Shown here in pieces: positions 45,600 through 57,423 of a stretch of 64,000 bases of DNA; positions within the stretch are counted from its first letter, which is position 1; the number at the start of each line of letters is the position of its first letter. The stretch spans positions 13,549,866 to 13,613,865 of the forward strand of contig JACGWO010000011.1 in assembly GCA_034509735.1 (NCBI GenBank). The letters run 5' to 3'. The stretch is from Sesamum alatum (taxonomy: Eukaryota; Streptophyta; Magnoliopsida; Lamiales; Pedaliaceae). Under the pieces are notes generated by a model. It made no database searches. It had not been told where the DNA came from and saw only the letters and a list, made by a program, of their open reading frames with translations. The position numbers and the translations under genes were made by a program.

Positions 45600-45639
45600 G
45601 ATTATATGAATATTTCAATAATTTGAGTAGTTGAGAATA

Positions 45640-45750
45640 TACATTCATTCATTCAATATGAAATAAATCCCACACATTTAATAGGATTCGAACATATAAC
45701 ATCGAACTTTGTTAATGTGATTTCAATCTTAATCACTCGTCTAAAACATC
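45640..45750 (-). mobile_element. tRNA-derived SINE head (minus strand), short copy
   Basis: On the minus strand AGACGAGTGATTAAGATTGAAATC (box A region, about 45747-45723) is followed by ATGTTCGAATCCTA (box B, about 45694-45681). A short body follows; the tail and target duplication are not clear. It resembles the head type of the SINE at 8910-9170. Confidence 0.5.
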
Positions 45751-45955
45751 ATTAATTTTAGGGTGATCTTTTAGTGGGTAGATGCTTTGAACAAAGCCGA
45801 AAATTAAAAGAGACGAATTGGAATTCAGAGTTAGAGCTGTCCTAATTAAGTTGAAATAATATAAGTAATGTTTTACTCGGCCTTTCCATATTTGATATCA
45901 AATATTCTTTCCTTCCGTGACAGCTCGCATATTTAATTTTTTATTTTAAATTTTA

Positions 45956-46704
45956 GGGTAAATTACAGTGACACACCCTGAGGTTAGATTAAAGGGTAAA
46001 TTACATCTATTTTTCCTGAAGTTTGGTATAATTACAAATACTCCCTCGTTGTTTAAAAAATTACAAATACCCCCCTAAGGTTTATAATTTTTAACCAAAT
46101 GCTTAAAATCGACCATTTTGCCATTGAATTTTTTATTCAAATTGTAGAAAAATCGGCCAAGACAAATTGCATTATTGCTGCTCTGTGTAAAAAACTTAAG
46201 AAACCTCTCTTTGCACATTGTAGTCCAAAAAAATTTTAAGAATTAAATAAAAATAATTCAGTGCATAAGGGCATTCTGGTCAATTCACCCATAAAATTTG
46301 ATGAAAATGGGCTATTTATCATACGGTTACAAACCTCAGGGGGTATTTATAATTTTTCAAACAACGAGAGGGTATTTGTAATTATGTCAAACCTCAGGGG
46401 AGGTAGATGTAATTTACCCTAGATTAAAATACACAAACACCTCTTGTCTTTTGTAAAATTATAGTTACACCCCTTGAGGTTATACTTGTATTACAACTAC
46501 ACCCCCTATTCAAAGTCAAAACTTACACAAACAACCCCTGAAAAATATTACACTAACATCCCTTAGGGGGTGTAGTTGTAATTTTACAAAAGATATGGGG
46601 TATTACACTAACATCCCTTAGGAGGTGTAGCTGTAATTTTGCAAAAGATAAGGGGTGTTTGTGTAATTTGAATTAATCTTAGGGGGTGTCAACGTAATTT
46701 ATCC
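45956..46704. mobile_element. MULE-type MITE (family 2) with exact 9-bp TSD TAAATTTTA, split by another MITE
   Basis: Outer ends GGGTAAATTACAGTGACACACCC and GGGGGTGTCAACGTAATTTATCC. Nonamers TAAATTTTA lie at 45947-45955 and 46705-46713. Positions 45994-46419 plus one duplicated nonamer are a later insertion; without it the element is about 314 bp. The right part carries a duplicated CACTAACATCCCTTAGG.GGTGTAG.TGTAATTTT.CAAAAGATA unit. Confidence 0.88.
45994..46419. mobile_element. MULE-type MITE (family 1), 426 bp, nested, exact 9-bp TSD TAGATTAAA
   Basis: GGGTAAATTACATCTATTTTTCC to GGAGGTAGATGTAATTTACCC, arms paired over more than 100 bp. Nonamers TAGATTAAA at 45985-45993 and 46420-46428 are identical and lie inside the family-2 element, so this copy jumped second. 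About the same length as 7786-8208 and 56741-57177. Confidence 0.92.
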
Positions 46705-46854
46705 TAAATTTTATTATACTTGTTATTTAATTTTTTATATATACACTAAGTATATAAGAATTTTGTTATTTATTTTACTTAAGAAACACCTATACTAATG
46801 AACTAGAATTTGAAATTAAATATTCAATCTAAATCGAATGATAGTGTAATAAAT

Positions 46855-47035
46855 TATATTGACACACCATAATGTATTGTAATTACATCTATATCTTCTT
46901 GGAAACAAAAACTTATAAAAATATTTTTTAAGAAAAATTACATCGACACTCCTCAGGGGTGTATTTATAATTTTATAAAAAGCAAAGAGTATTTGTTGTT
47001 AAATTTAATTTTAAGGGGGTGTGAATGTAATTTAC
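46855..47035. mobile_element. Decayed family-2 MITE
   Basis: AATTATATTGACACACC at the left and GGGGGTGTGAATGTAATTTACC at the right are inverted; the inner AATTACATCGACACTCCTCAGGGGTGTATTTATAATTTT fits the family. Target duplication lost. Confidence 0.5.
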
Positions 47036-49190
47036 CAAAAAACACAAGAGGTAAAGAAATAAAGATGTAAAAGTATTGGATATGTTTGAGTAGAAGAATA
47101 TGAGTTCCCAATTCATGATTAGATTTTTGAATCTTGATTTATAATTTAATAATGCTTCTTATCTAATCATTGCTTAACAAGGAAAAATACATTCATAATT
47201 GTGCTTATCAATGCAGAGTTTTCTTCCATTTGAATTTAAGTTTGATTGTCTGTACATGTTTGGGAACAACTGTGTCAAATACGAACTCCTCTTTTCTAAA
47301 CATATCCATTTTTTCTCAACAAATTTTTTAGTTTAAATATTTTTTGAAATAAATAATTGATACACAAATTGCTTTTGAGTATCGAAATATGAATTAGGAA
47401 TTCATTATATATATACACTAAAAATGTCAACTTCATTTACACAAATTGCTCTTGCTCTTTAAAATACTACACAACCTATCCCTACTTTTTGACTATCGAG
47501 GTAATTTTTATAATTACACAAAAGATAAAAATGATTTGTATAAATAGATTATATATTATTTAATATAAATGTAATTATCTCATATATATATATATATATA
47601 TATATATTACGCAACAAACCCAAATTCAGATAAACATTACAGAGTACCTTCATGTTTGACGAGTGATGAGACATGAAGTTAAAGTCTTACACTTGTCAAA
47701 TTTAAGGATCTCAACTTTAACTATTAGGACATAAATTTATTTTTAGTCGATTTTCTTCGTTGCCATTGTCACTCTTTCACTTCTCTTGGACAGAGGAACC
47801 TAGTTTAGTAGTTTGTTCTTTTAATTCTTTCAAGACTTGGGTAAGAAAGAAAAAGAAAAAGAATTTTGGCACGTTCCTACATGATATAATTTATAATAAA
47901 AAATGATAATGTTTAAATAAGAAATTTCTAATAAGCATAAATAAAAGAAAAATAAAATTATTCAGGTATCATTTAGGCATCTTTTGAAAAAAAAAAAAAA
48001 AAAATACTTCGCTAGGGATAAATGAAAAGGCGGTATTTTAGTTCCAAATTTGGTTAAAATCGCATTATTTTCTCAAGCGACTTTATTATCTTACGAACTT
48101 CAAAAGGATGAACGTGTCTACAAATATACTATGTATTGGAATACCATCTATACTATTACATAAAAAAAAACTCATTTTTTACTCACAAATAGCAATTAAT
48201 GATACCGTCGCACCACTTTTTTGTAATATAAAAAATAACCCTCAACTGATATGATATCTACTTTATTCAACTTTCCAAATTTTATATTAATTGATAAATT
48301 AAATTTTTCTTACTTTTCTTCTTCTATTTTTTTAAATGTGATGTGTTAGTTTATATGTTTTACTCTTATTTATAATATTTTTGAAAGAGTAAAAAAATAT
48401 TTATATGCATGCAAGAACAACGTGCCACTATTGCTAGTATATTTTTAAACTTAACCCTGTGTAGTATGTCGCACTATGTTCGGTTGTTAATTTATATGTA
48501 CTTCTTGTATTGATTTTTCAATATTTACATCTGAATTGATATGAGATTCAAGTGAGAATTGAACAGCAAATAGTAATATTTCTCAATCATTTCTCAATCA
48601 TTATTTACGAATTCTTGAAAATAGTCCAATAACTTGTAAAAGGTCTCATTTTTAGTCTTCTGTCAACTTCCATTAGAAAATTGATGGGAAAAAAAAATTT
48701 ACGTGTAAGTCATGTGGTTGTTTTCTTTTTAAAATTGAGGGAAACGGTTATGTGACTTACACGTGATTTTTTCCGTCAATTTCTCATCGAAAGTTGATAG
48801 GAGGACTGAAGTGAATTTTTTTTAAGTTGTGGGATTTTTTTTCTTAAGAATCCTGTAAACAATGGAGTTAAAAGTATATAAAAAGCCTAGTTATGGAAAA
48901 TCATTTCTAAATATCTGAAGTTAAAGAAAATGAAGAACAAATGAACAGGAGGAAGGGAGGAAAAATCATAACATGCATGTATAATATATACACGTATGGA
49001 GAAATTATATTTTTTGTCCCATAAGATAGGGAATTCAATATTTTTAGTTCTTTATTTTACGAATTTTTAAAATGGTCCTCAATTGAGAAAATTCGACACA
49101 TTTAGTCCTGTATTTTATGGGATTTTCAAAATAGTCCCAAAATTGAAAAGACTTGACACATTTAATGCCATGTCCAAGTTTTCGTAAAAT
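47036..49190. other. AT-rich spacer with a TA microsatellite and MITE fragments
   Basis: TA repeat at about 47583-47606. 47420-47585 resembles the foldback element at 23751-24029. 48990-49190 has TTTTTTGTCCCATAAGATAGGG and AAAATGGTCCTCAATTGAGAAAATTCGACACATTTAGTCC phrases, half of a further 'GTCCC' MITE into which the 49199 element jumped. No genes. Confidence 0.5.
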
Positions 49191-49198
49191 ATAGATGG

Positions 49199-50302
49199 GG
49201 GAAATAGCATTTTTGGTCCCATAACTTAGACCTTTTTTACTTTTGGTACCATTCGTTACGGGATTAGCAATTTTGGTCCCGTAACTTACAAAAATTAGCA
49301 TTTTTAGTCCCACCCCATTTTTCCGTTAATTTTTTAACGGATGTTGAGTTTTTGCCGTTAAGTTTTTGAAATTGAAGGTAAAATTGGCGCCATTTGTGCT
49401 TGTGATGATTTTTGGCGGGAAAATACATAAAAAAAATAAAGAAAATTAGGGCAAATAAAGGGGGAAAATGCAATTTTGGTCCACTAATATAGGGGTGGTG
49501 GCACTTTTGGTCCAGGGCACTTTGAGAATAGCAATTCAGGATAATATTTTTGAAAAAGGGGCAATTTTAGTCCACGGAGCCCTAATTTTGCCGGATTTAG
49601 TCATGTGATTGGCACGTGTGCTGAACAAATTGGGGATTTTTTTGATTCCGGAACAATTGTTGACGTGGATTCACTGAGACGGCCGTCAATGTCGGATTCA
49701 CATGACTAAATCCAGTGAAATTAGGGCTCCGTGAACTAAAATTGCCACTTTTTCAAAAATATTGTCCTGAATTGCTATTCTCAAAAGGCTCTGGACCAAA
49801 AGTGCCACCACCCCTATATTAGTGGACTAAAATTGCATTTTTCCCCAAATAAAGGTGATTTCTATCCTTTTTTCACAAAAAACAATCTTTCATTTTTTAA
49901 TTTTATTTGTGTTGCAATTTATCATTTTGTATGAATTCTATAAATATAAAAATAAGCGATGACCCACAAAAAATTTAAGTAATGCAATGTAAGCACACTT
50001 GACAAAAAGGCAATTTCATAACAATTTATTTGTCCTAATTTTCTTGATTTTTTTATGTTAGCTCTGAATAGTAGTTATTTTTCCGCCAAAAATCATCCCA
50101 AGCACAAATGGTGCCAATTTTACCTTCAATTTCAAAAACTTAATGGCAAAAACTCAACTTCCGTTAAAAAATTAACGGAAAAACGAGGTGGGACTAAAAA
50201 TGCTAATTTTTGTAAGTTATGGGACCAAAACTGCTAATCCCCTAACGAATGGTACCAAAAGTAAAAAGGGTCTAAGTTATGGGACCAAAAATGTCATTTC
50301 CC
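49199..50302. mobile_element. Non-autonomous MULE, about 1.1 kb with 250-bp TIRs, exact 9-bp TSD TATAGATGG
   Basis: Begins GGGAAATAGCATTTTTGGTCCC and ends GGGACCAAAAATGTCATTTCCC. The arms stay nearly complementary for about 250 bp: TTTTTACTTTTGGTACCATTCGTTA / TAACGAATGGTACCAAAAGTAAAAA, and further in the TTAACGG and GGCGGGAAAA / TTTTTCCGCC blocks. Nonamers TATAGATGG lie at 49190-49198 and 50303-50311. It is carved open by a second MITE at 49462-49846. Open frames such as 49044-49313, 49264-49473 and 50055-50237 are arm sequence read in both directions, not proteins. Confidence 0.92.
49462..49846. mobile_element. MULE-type MITE, 385 bp, nested in the MULE at 49199, exact 9-bp TSD AAATAAAGG
   Basis: GGGAAAATGCAATTTTGGTCC to GGACTAAAATTGCATTTTTCCCC; arms pair through CACTAATATAGGGGTGGTGGCACTTTTGGTCC and its inverse. 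Nonamers AAATAAAGG lie at 49453-49461 and 49847-49855. A second copy of identical length is at 60071-60455. The loop carries CACGTG and a GACGTGGATTCACTGAGACGG block. Confidence 0.93.
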
Positions 50303-50311
50303 TATAGATGG

Positions 50312-52590
50312 CAAAGACGTGCAATGGTCATGTCCATCAATTGTGTAAGCATCCAAGCTTATGGACATGCGTATTATACGTGCCCTTACTTAAAAATATT
50401 AAACTCTCTATTATATAGATTAAAAATATAATTTTATCATATATATATATATATATGCAAATACAACATATATATATATATATGTATATACAGTGATCTT
50501 TGAGTGAGGAGTGTGTGTGGGTGGAGGAATGTGAAAATTAAGGTTGCTTTTCTATGAAACATGCCTATACTTTAAGCATGAAATGATAAATACCATAATA
50601 ATTACTTCCGACATCCTCCCCCTTACTTTCAACTCATTCTACTTCTGTCTCTTCCAACCTTTAATCACCTCAAAATAAAAAATAAAAAATAAAAAATAAA
50701 TATTCATGTAAAGTTGGGTGATGATATGTGCTTGAGATAAAAGTTTTCTCCACTAATTATTAAATTGGTTTATTCTTTCCATGCTACCCCAAGAATAGAT
50801 ATACATTATTGAAGTCCCTTTATTTTTCCTCCTACCAAAGATTGCTAAAAATAAATCTATGGTATGAAGAATTCCATGTTTTCACTCATAATAATTCCAC
50901 CAATATTATTATTACCCCCAAATTCAAACTTGCAATCAATGATGTTATGATTCGGTAAAAGCTTCTCTCAAAGGCTAATTGATGTTTTATTAAGAGACAT
51001 TAGGGCCCATAAATTCTTTTCACTTTATGCATGTATGAACATCTTTTTAGTGGCATCAAGGTCAAAACTTCAACCAAAACACATGGGTACATAGGTGATA
51101 AACCCCCCCCCTCCCCCAATATATATAATATATATGATTCGGGTCGCGATTATTTTTTATGGATTTTGAAAATAGTGCACCTGTAAATCCTCAAATGGGT
51201 AGTTTTTTGTACCTAGACCTAAAAAATAATGGATTCTGATAATAAATACGCGATACTTTCGATAACAACTTTCGATACTGGAATCATTTCTTACTCGAGC
51301 CGTAAACAGAATCAAGAACCGAAATGTTAAATTCCATATATAGTAATTAACGTATACATTATGATAACTGATATTGTACATGGATTCACACGCGTGGTCA
51401 TATCTTTACCCTTTAATCAATGACCAATATATTGGATCAATCGAATCAAGTCAAAGTGGATTACACCTTATCAGAGTAAAAGAGCACAGATTCCTTATCT
51501 TATTTAAAAATTTATCAAATTTTCGATTATAATTTTATCTTTTCAAGGGTCATTCATATCTAACCACCATAAAAAAAAGAAAATTAAACTCACACATATA
51601 CACATCCCTAAAAAGGTTTTTATTGCTTCTTGTAGTCAAAGCAAGTTCACTTTTAATTGCTTCCTTTATCCTCCCCTTTTACACACGTTTAGAAGAAGTA
51701 TATGAGAAAGGGACTTTGCTTTTTTCCACGAGACAGCAATATATGGGGGAGGGTAAGTTCCAATCAACAAAAAGATGGTCAAATTGGTGACCCTTTTTCA
51801 CAAGTAGAAGAAATTGAGCCCATCATTTTATTTTATTTTTTCAAGAAAATTAAATAAATATATATTATTAGAGTACAAAACAAGGTGGATAGTGATGAAT
51901 TGTGATGTGATTAACAAGTTCATTGCTTACAATAATTTGACACAAAGGCCCTCTCCAAAAATATTCAATCATTTATACAATAATATACTACAACATTTAT
52001 TCAATGGGTCATTATTCACTAGTGAGGCACTATTCCTCCAAATTTATTTAATAATAAAGCCATATATATATATATATATCATTCAATAATTAGTTCTCAG
52101 ATTTTCTTCACTTTTCCCGATAATCTTTTAGGTTTCTTGAAGAATTTAATCACTAGAAGAAATATAATTTTTTATTGCATGCATAATTGATTATTATATA
52201 TGATTAAAAGTGAAAAAATTACCAAATGCTAATTAGTCATGATTGTATAACTGTTGTTTCTGCCAACAAGGCCGGAACATTACTTACGGCTAAACATTAT
52301 AGTAAATATTTTGATCATAATTAAAATTGTGACAAATGCCAATCAAACATGATCAGTACTTAAGTTTTGCATTGATTTTGTTTGATTACAGTAGAAATAT
52401 TTAATCTATCATGATTTTTAAGTTACAATTATTGATAACATAAGTAATAATCTACTTTCGATGGTGTACTGAATCTATACATTTCAAATTAAAAATATAA
52501 AGAAACAATGATAAAAAAAAAAAAATCAATTAGTCATGTATATGCATCATTAATCAACCCCCGCTCCCCATCCCCCAACAAAATCAGGGA
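50312..52590. other. AT-rich spacer, no gene
   Basis: TA microsatellites near 50440-50480 and 52062-52078; an AAATA run near 50670-50700; a C-run at 51105-51118. CACTAGAAGAAATATAA at 52151 matches the left end of the CACTA-MITE at 26196, but its right end is not recognisable. Confidence 0.5.
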
Positions 52591-52600
52591 GAATAATATA

Positions 52601-52934
52601 GGCTTAAATGTATTTTCGTCCTGTAATTTTTGTATTTTGGTGTTTTAGTCCTTTATCATTCTAGGGTAGCAAATATGTCATATAATTTTTTAATTTTTCG
52701 CGATTTTGGTCTTTCAATCACCGAAATTTGCAAATGTTACCAAGAACTTTTTTTAATTTGGGGCTTTTGTTCCCAAATGAAAAAAAAAATTCCGGCAATA
52801 CTTGCAAACTCCAACGACCGAAGGATCAAAATCACGAAAAATTTAAAAATTACAGGACCTATTTACTACCCTATAAAGATAAGATTAAAATGCCAAAATG
52901 CAAAAAGATACAGGACGAAAATTATATTTAATCC
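52601..52934. mobile_element. MULE-type MITE, 334 bp (GGCTTAAATGT family), 9-bp TSD with one mismatch
   Basis: GGCTTAAATGTATTTTCGTCC to GGACGAAAATTATATTTAATCC, with AATTTTTCGCGATTTTGGTC / GATCAAAATCACGAAAAATT inside. Flanks AATAATATA (52592-52600) and AATAACATA (52935-52943) match at 8 of 9. Overlapping open frames at 52630-52962 and 52728-52931 are arm sequence. Confidence 0.85.
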
Positions 52935-53439
52935 AATAACATATACCAAATTACATTATTGATTATTATACTTCCTTCAACTTTTGATGTACAAAATTAA
53001 TTAATATTATATATATGTATATATACTTAAAAAGTTATAATTAAGCTGCAGCAAATGAAAATTTTGATTAAAAAGTAGGGGGAAGAAAAGCTACTTTTCC
53101 TCCACTAATGGGGTGGATATTTTGGAGTATTATGAAACTTTGTAGTGATGAGATATACTTTACACAGAAGCATTGATATCAGCTTTTTGAAGAGGTAAAG
53201 AAACAGGAAAGGTTTCATCAAATTAATTAATTAATTAAAATTCCAAACATATATATATATATTATATGATGTTTAAGGTTGGAGAAGCATAGTGAAGACA
53301 CTTAAACCCTAGTAAATTGTGTGGTTGTCCAAACAGATTACAATTAATCCATAAAGCTGTAGATTATGCTTTTAAAAGTTGGGACAAATCTTGATCAGTA
53401 GACCCTTCTACCCAAAGGAACATCATTTATTTATTTATT

Positions 53440-53492
<53 letters not shown>
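53440..53492. repeat. AAT microsatellite, about 17 units
   Basis: Uninterrupted (TAA/AAT)n between ATTGTAATAAT and ATATATTATG. The surrounding 52950-54300 has no gene. CACTATAAGAAAAC at 53707 looks like a CACTA-type left end without a right partner. Confidence 0.9.
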
Positions 53493-53493
<1 letters not shown>

Positions 53494-54305
53494 TATTATG
53501 TGTGTGTTGGTGGAACATGCATCAAGTGTGGAGTCAGCAAGTGTAAGAAAACATTCTCTTTTTAATTTGTTTAACTTCTTAATTTATGATTATCATACTC
53601 AAATATATATATTTGCTTGAGCTTTCCGACTCATTATGCACTTGATATTGATGGGTTTTTCTGCTTAATTTAATTTTTCTCAAGAATATATGATCATTGA
53701 GGAATCACTATAAGAAAACAGCTTAATAATTACGAAAAAAATTTGATGTTGAATTTAAAGTCGAGCTAATTAGCAAGAAAAATTCTTGTTACTAATCTAC
53801 ACTATTTAATATATATTTTAAACAATATTTTACTAAATTCATTAACAAGTAAATTTCTTGTATTAAATATGTATAACAATGTGATTTTTTACTTGTTAGT
53901 TAGCTTGACGTTGATTTTTTTTGTAGCTATTGAACCATATTATTGAAGTAATAATGTAAATCATGCGAAGAAAATAACAATAAAAATTGTAAAAATTCAA
54001 CAATTCTATCTTGTTTTTTCTTTTGGTCTATGCATTACAAATATCCTCTTCATGTACATATAGTTTTCTATTTAATCTTGATTGTTATTATAAATCAGAA
54101 AATAAAGAAATTCTAGTTGAATGTGACACGGCCTCATGAAGTCAAATAACAAACTTCACTTTAATCATAATCTCTAATCAAAATCTTAATGTAAATAGTA
54201 ATATATATAGTTAATTATTTTATTTAATTCTCAACAAAGCCGTCTCGGCTCGCTATATATATGTATATAGTCGTCCCATAATCCAAATATTTATGTTATA
54301 ATCAA

Positions 54306-54912
54306 CTCATTAGAAAAAGTATTATATTTAATCATAGCTAATTATCATGGTTAAAATAAATAATCATAGTAAAAAGGGGTTCAATGCAATTTACCTCCCT
54401 ATGATATTGCAAATGAGCACATTGCCCCCCTAGAAAAAAAAAAAAGAAATTTACCTACCTATATTATTAAAATGGAGCAATTTATCTCCCTAGACAGGGA
54501 GGTAAAATGATCCATTTCAAAAATAAAAAAAATAAAAACATGGAAAGGTAAATTGATTCATCTTGAAAAACACAGGGAGATAAAATACTATTTTATTTCA
54601 TAGGGTGTAATTTGCTCATTTGCAATATTATAGGGAGGCTGCTTGCATTTTTCCCTGGTAAAAAGTCAATAATTACGGCCATGCAACGATTGTTGGGCGT
54701 GATTTTTAGGGGTGTAGCTAATGCATTTATCATGGCTAAAAGCCACGGCAAAAACATTTGTTATGGCTGATAGCCATGGAAAAAATCGTTTTCATGATGG
54801 ATAAGTTAAGTATTTGTATCGATTTTTGTTAACCGTGGTTAATAATTAATTATTTACCAAGCTTTAATTCATGTGCAATAAAACTGTAGGCAATAGTAAT
54901 ATTTTTTTAGTG
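54306..54912. mobile_element. CACTA-type MITE relic split by a MULE-type MITE
   Basis: Left end CTCATTAGAAAAAGTATTATATTTAATCATAGCTAATTATCATGG parallels the CACTAGAAGAAATTTATCATTTAATCATGGTTAATTGTCATTG start of 26196-26552. The right part (GGCCATGCAACGATTGTTGGGCGTGATTTT, CATGGCTAAAAGCCACGGCAAAAACATTTGTTATGGC, TTTTTTTAGTG) follows the same order. The terminal repeat is mutated. About 280 bp (54376-54655) belong to a later insertion. Confidence 0.75.
54376..54655. mobile_element. MULE-type MITE nested in a CACTA-MITE, 9-bp TSD with one mismatch
   Basis: GGGGTTCAATGCAATTTACCTCCCT to AGGGAGGCTGCTTGCATTTTTCCC; same family as 26948-27191. Flanks TAGTAAAAA (54367-54375) and TGGTAAAAA (54656-54664) match at 8 of 9. 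Confidence 0.85.
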
Positions 54913-55089
54913 ACCGACGATTATTGTCTCCACTATCACAATTAATCTTGATTGTGAATATCTATATTAATCGCGGACTGCACGCACGAAATAGCATTAA
55001 TTAAGAATTTATGTAAGATCTTTGACTTGCTAATTATTTATTATGTATGTAAGATCCTTACACTTACTGCTGAAGTGTTAGCCGGCATT

Positions 55090-55270
55090 TTTTTGAGTTG
55101 GAAGTGATGAATTTTATTAATTAAAATAAGCGATTACAAGCAGTCTTGTCAGTAGAAATAATATAACAAATAAACCTACTATGCAGTAGAAACAAATAAG
55201 GGGATTCGAACCTATGACCTTTAGGGCATAGGGTCTCAGTTTCGCCAACTGAACTAGGCTTCATTGGCGA
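55090..55270 (-). mobile_element. tRNA-derived SINE (minus strand) with 13-bp TSD
   Basis: On the minus strand: GAAGCCTAGTTCAGTTGGCGAAACTGAGACC (box A region, about 55263-55233), GGTTCGAATCCCC (box B, 55212-55200), CTACTGCATAGTAGG, GACAAGACTGCTTGTAATCG, and a tail AATAAAATTCATCACTTCCAACTC. A T-run lies at the left edge on the plus strand. Flanks GTTAGCCGGCATT (55077-55089) and GTTGGCCGGCATT (55271-55283) match at 12 of 13. Both pol III boxes are intact, so this copy could still be transcribed. Confidence 0.92.
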
Positions 55271-55549
55271 GTTGGCCGGCATTAATAGTTATATAATATA
55301 ACTGAAATAAATTAAAATTAACCAGGGGCCATGTCTTTTTTTTATATGATTTAAAATAAAATGTTTACTAAATAAATAATGTTTGAGTCACGTCTCAATG
55401 AAAACCAGGTCTCTTTTGGATCGATATATAATAATTCAGGCCAATTTTAAATGGTCGGTTGCCGCATTTCACTGAAATAATCCAAGGTAGTATATTTCAC
55501 TATTTACCTTTGCTGATGAGACGTGTTGAGATTGTGATATGTCTACGTA

Positions 55550-56012
55550 GGATTAAATGGAATTTTTTTTTTTTCGTGATTTGAGTCATTTAGCGTTTTC
55601 GTCTTTTAACTTTTTAGAATAGTATTTTGATTTTACATTAATTTTCGCATTTCAGTCATTTTTTTTTTTTTGTCAAAATTCACCTCCATGTACCGGCGAG
55701 AAAGGTGAACTCCAACAAAAAATGACTGAAATTGCAAAAAATTAAAAAAAAAATAATACAAGAACAAATGCTATCATAAAAAGATAAAAGATAAAAACGC
55801 TAGCAAAACTGACTCAATAGGAACAGTAGCCCCAATTTTAAAAGGTTACGTGAGATGCACATGCATTATTCCTGCGAAAAAGGTGAAATCCAACGAAACA
55901 ATGACTGGAATCGCAAAAATTAAAAAAATGTCGAATCAAAATACTATATTAAAAAATTAAAGGATGAAAACACTGAATAACTTAAATTATGGAACCAGGA
56001 TACATTTGAACC
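55550..56012. mobile_element. Decayed MITE of the GGCTTAAATGT family
   Basis: GGATTAAATGGA... to ...GGATACATTTGAACC, with TCATTTAGCGTTTTCGTCTTTTAACTTTTTAGAATAGTATTTTGATT mirrored by AATCAAAATACTATATTAAAAAATTAAAGGATGAAAACACTGAATAA. A duplicated segment around GGTGAA.TCCAACAAAA (about 55709-55900) sits in the middle. No target duplication remains. Confidence 0.65.
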
Positions 56013-56106
56013 TATCTCTATATATATCATTTAATTGAGAAAGCGAATCGAGATAGGGATTAGTCAATGTTTGGGGCTTAAGAAAAAGAAAGTACTGAAA
56101 AAATAA

Positions 56107-56638
56107 GGCTTAATTAAATGTATTTCTGGTCATGTTTGCGATTTGGTATTTTTATCTTTTATCTTTTTAGGTTTACAAAAGAGTACTGTAATTTTTTGAA
56201 ACTTCGTAATTTTGGTTTGTTCCAAATTTTGCATAAGTGGCCAAAATAAATCATGTGCTCCTCACGTGGTTATTTAAATTGGGCTTTTATTCGGATTGGT
56301 TAACTTTTGCCAACATGGACGAAAATTAAAAAAAAAAAATATCGTGATACATGATTTATTCCTCAATTTTTGCAAAATTCAACACTGGAAGGACCAATAC
56401 TGCGAAATGCCAAAAAGTTACAGAATTCTTTTGCAACCTTTAGAAAACTAAAGGATAAAAATACAAAAATCATGAGGGGCATATAATTTATTCTGGCAAC
56501 TTTTAAAAAATCAGACACCAAAAGAACCAAAATCGCGAAATATCAAAAAGTTACAGAACTAGTTTCCAACTCTAAAAAAATAAAAAAATAAAAATATCAA
56601 AGTGTCATAATTATTGAATCAAAAATATATTTAAGTCC
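56107..56638. mobile_element. MULE-type MITE, 532 bp (GGCTTAAATGT family), exact 9-bp TSD AAAAAATAA
   Basis: GGCTTAATTAAATGTATTTCTGG to ATATATTTAAGTCC; internal inverse phrases around TCTTTTATCTTTTTAGG / CTAAAGGATAAAAATAC. Nonamers AAAAAATAA lie at 56098-56106 and 56639-56647; their low complexity lowers confidence a little. The middle contains a partial duplication (GGACCAATACTGCGAAATGCCAAAAAGTTACAGAA repeated near 56520-56560). Confidence 0.8.
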
Positions 56639-56740
56639 AAAAAATAATGTACATAAAATTGAATTAAGTTGGAGTAAACCCCACTCAACTAACTACATCC
56701 ATTAATGCAAATTGGGACGTACCTTCGTTCTTATCCTCAA

Positions 56741-57177
56741 GAGTGAATTATAATTACTTCCTATGAGATTTGGCATAATTAAGGATACTTACTTACTTTT
56801 TCAAAAATTACAAATATTTTCCTGAAATTTATAATTTTTAACCAAAGGCCTTGAATTATTCATTTTGCCCTTGATTTTTTTTTTAAATTGTAGAAAAATT
56901 AGCTGAGAAAAATTACATATTGCCCCTCTGTGTAAAAAAAGTAAGAAACATCTCCCTGCGCATTTTAGTCCAGAAAAATTTTAAAAAAATTAATAATTAA
57001 TAAAAAAATAATTCAGTTTGTCAAGGTCGTTTTGATATGTTCACCCATAAAAATAAATAAAAATTGACTATTTGTTAGACGATTACAAATTTTAGGAGGA
57101 TATTTGTAACTTTTGAAAAAACAAGAAGATTTCTATAATTGTGCCAAAACTTTTGAGGTAGTGATTGTAATTCACCC
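56741..57177. mobile_element. MULE-type MITE (family 1), 437 bp, exact 9-bp TSD TATCCTCAA
   Basis: GAGTGAATTATAATTACTTCC to GTAGTGATTGTAATTCACCC; arms contain GATTTGGCATAATTA and TAATTGTGCCAAAAC in mirror positions. Nonamers TATCCTCAA lie at 56732-56740 and 57178-57186. Confidence 0.92.
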
Positions 57178-57423
57178 TATCCTCAAATTTCATACTTTAG
57201 GATCATGCTGGTTGGCACATATTAAAAGCTGGACAAAAGGGGCATTTTGGTGACCACTTGAATTACATGTTTTTCATGTCAGGGACCAAATGAAGCCAAG
57301 TCAAATGCAAACACTTACCCTAAATTGTTAAATACAAGAATTAGAGAAAAAGTATATATTTCATTTATTGTATGAAAATGAGTGATATTGATGCGGAATA
57401 AGAGATGAATGCATTTTAGAAGC

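Noticed and set aside
49044..50237. Several open frames with a repeated 'GGTKNANFCKL.DQNC' phrase on opposite strands
   Set aside because: The repetition comes from the inverted arms of the MULE at 49199-50302, not from related proteins.
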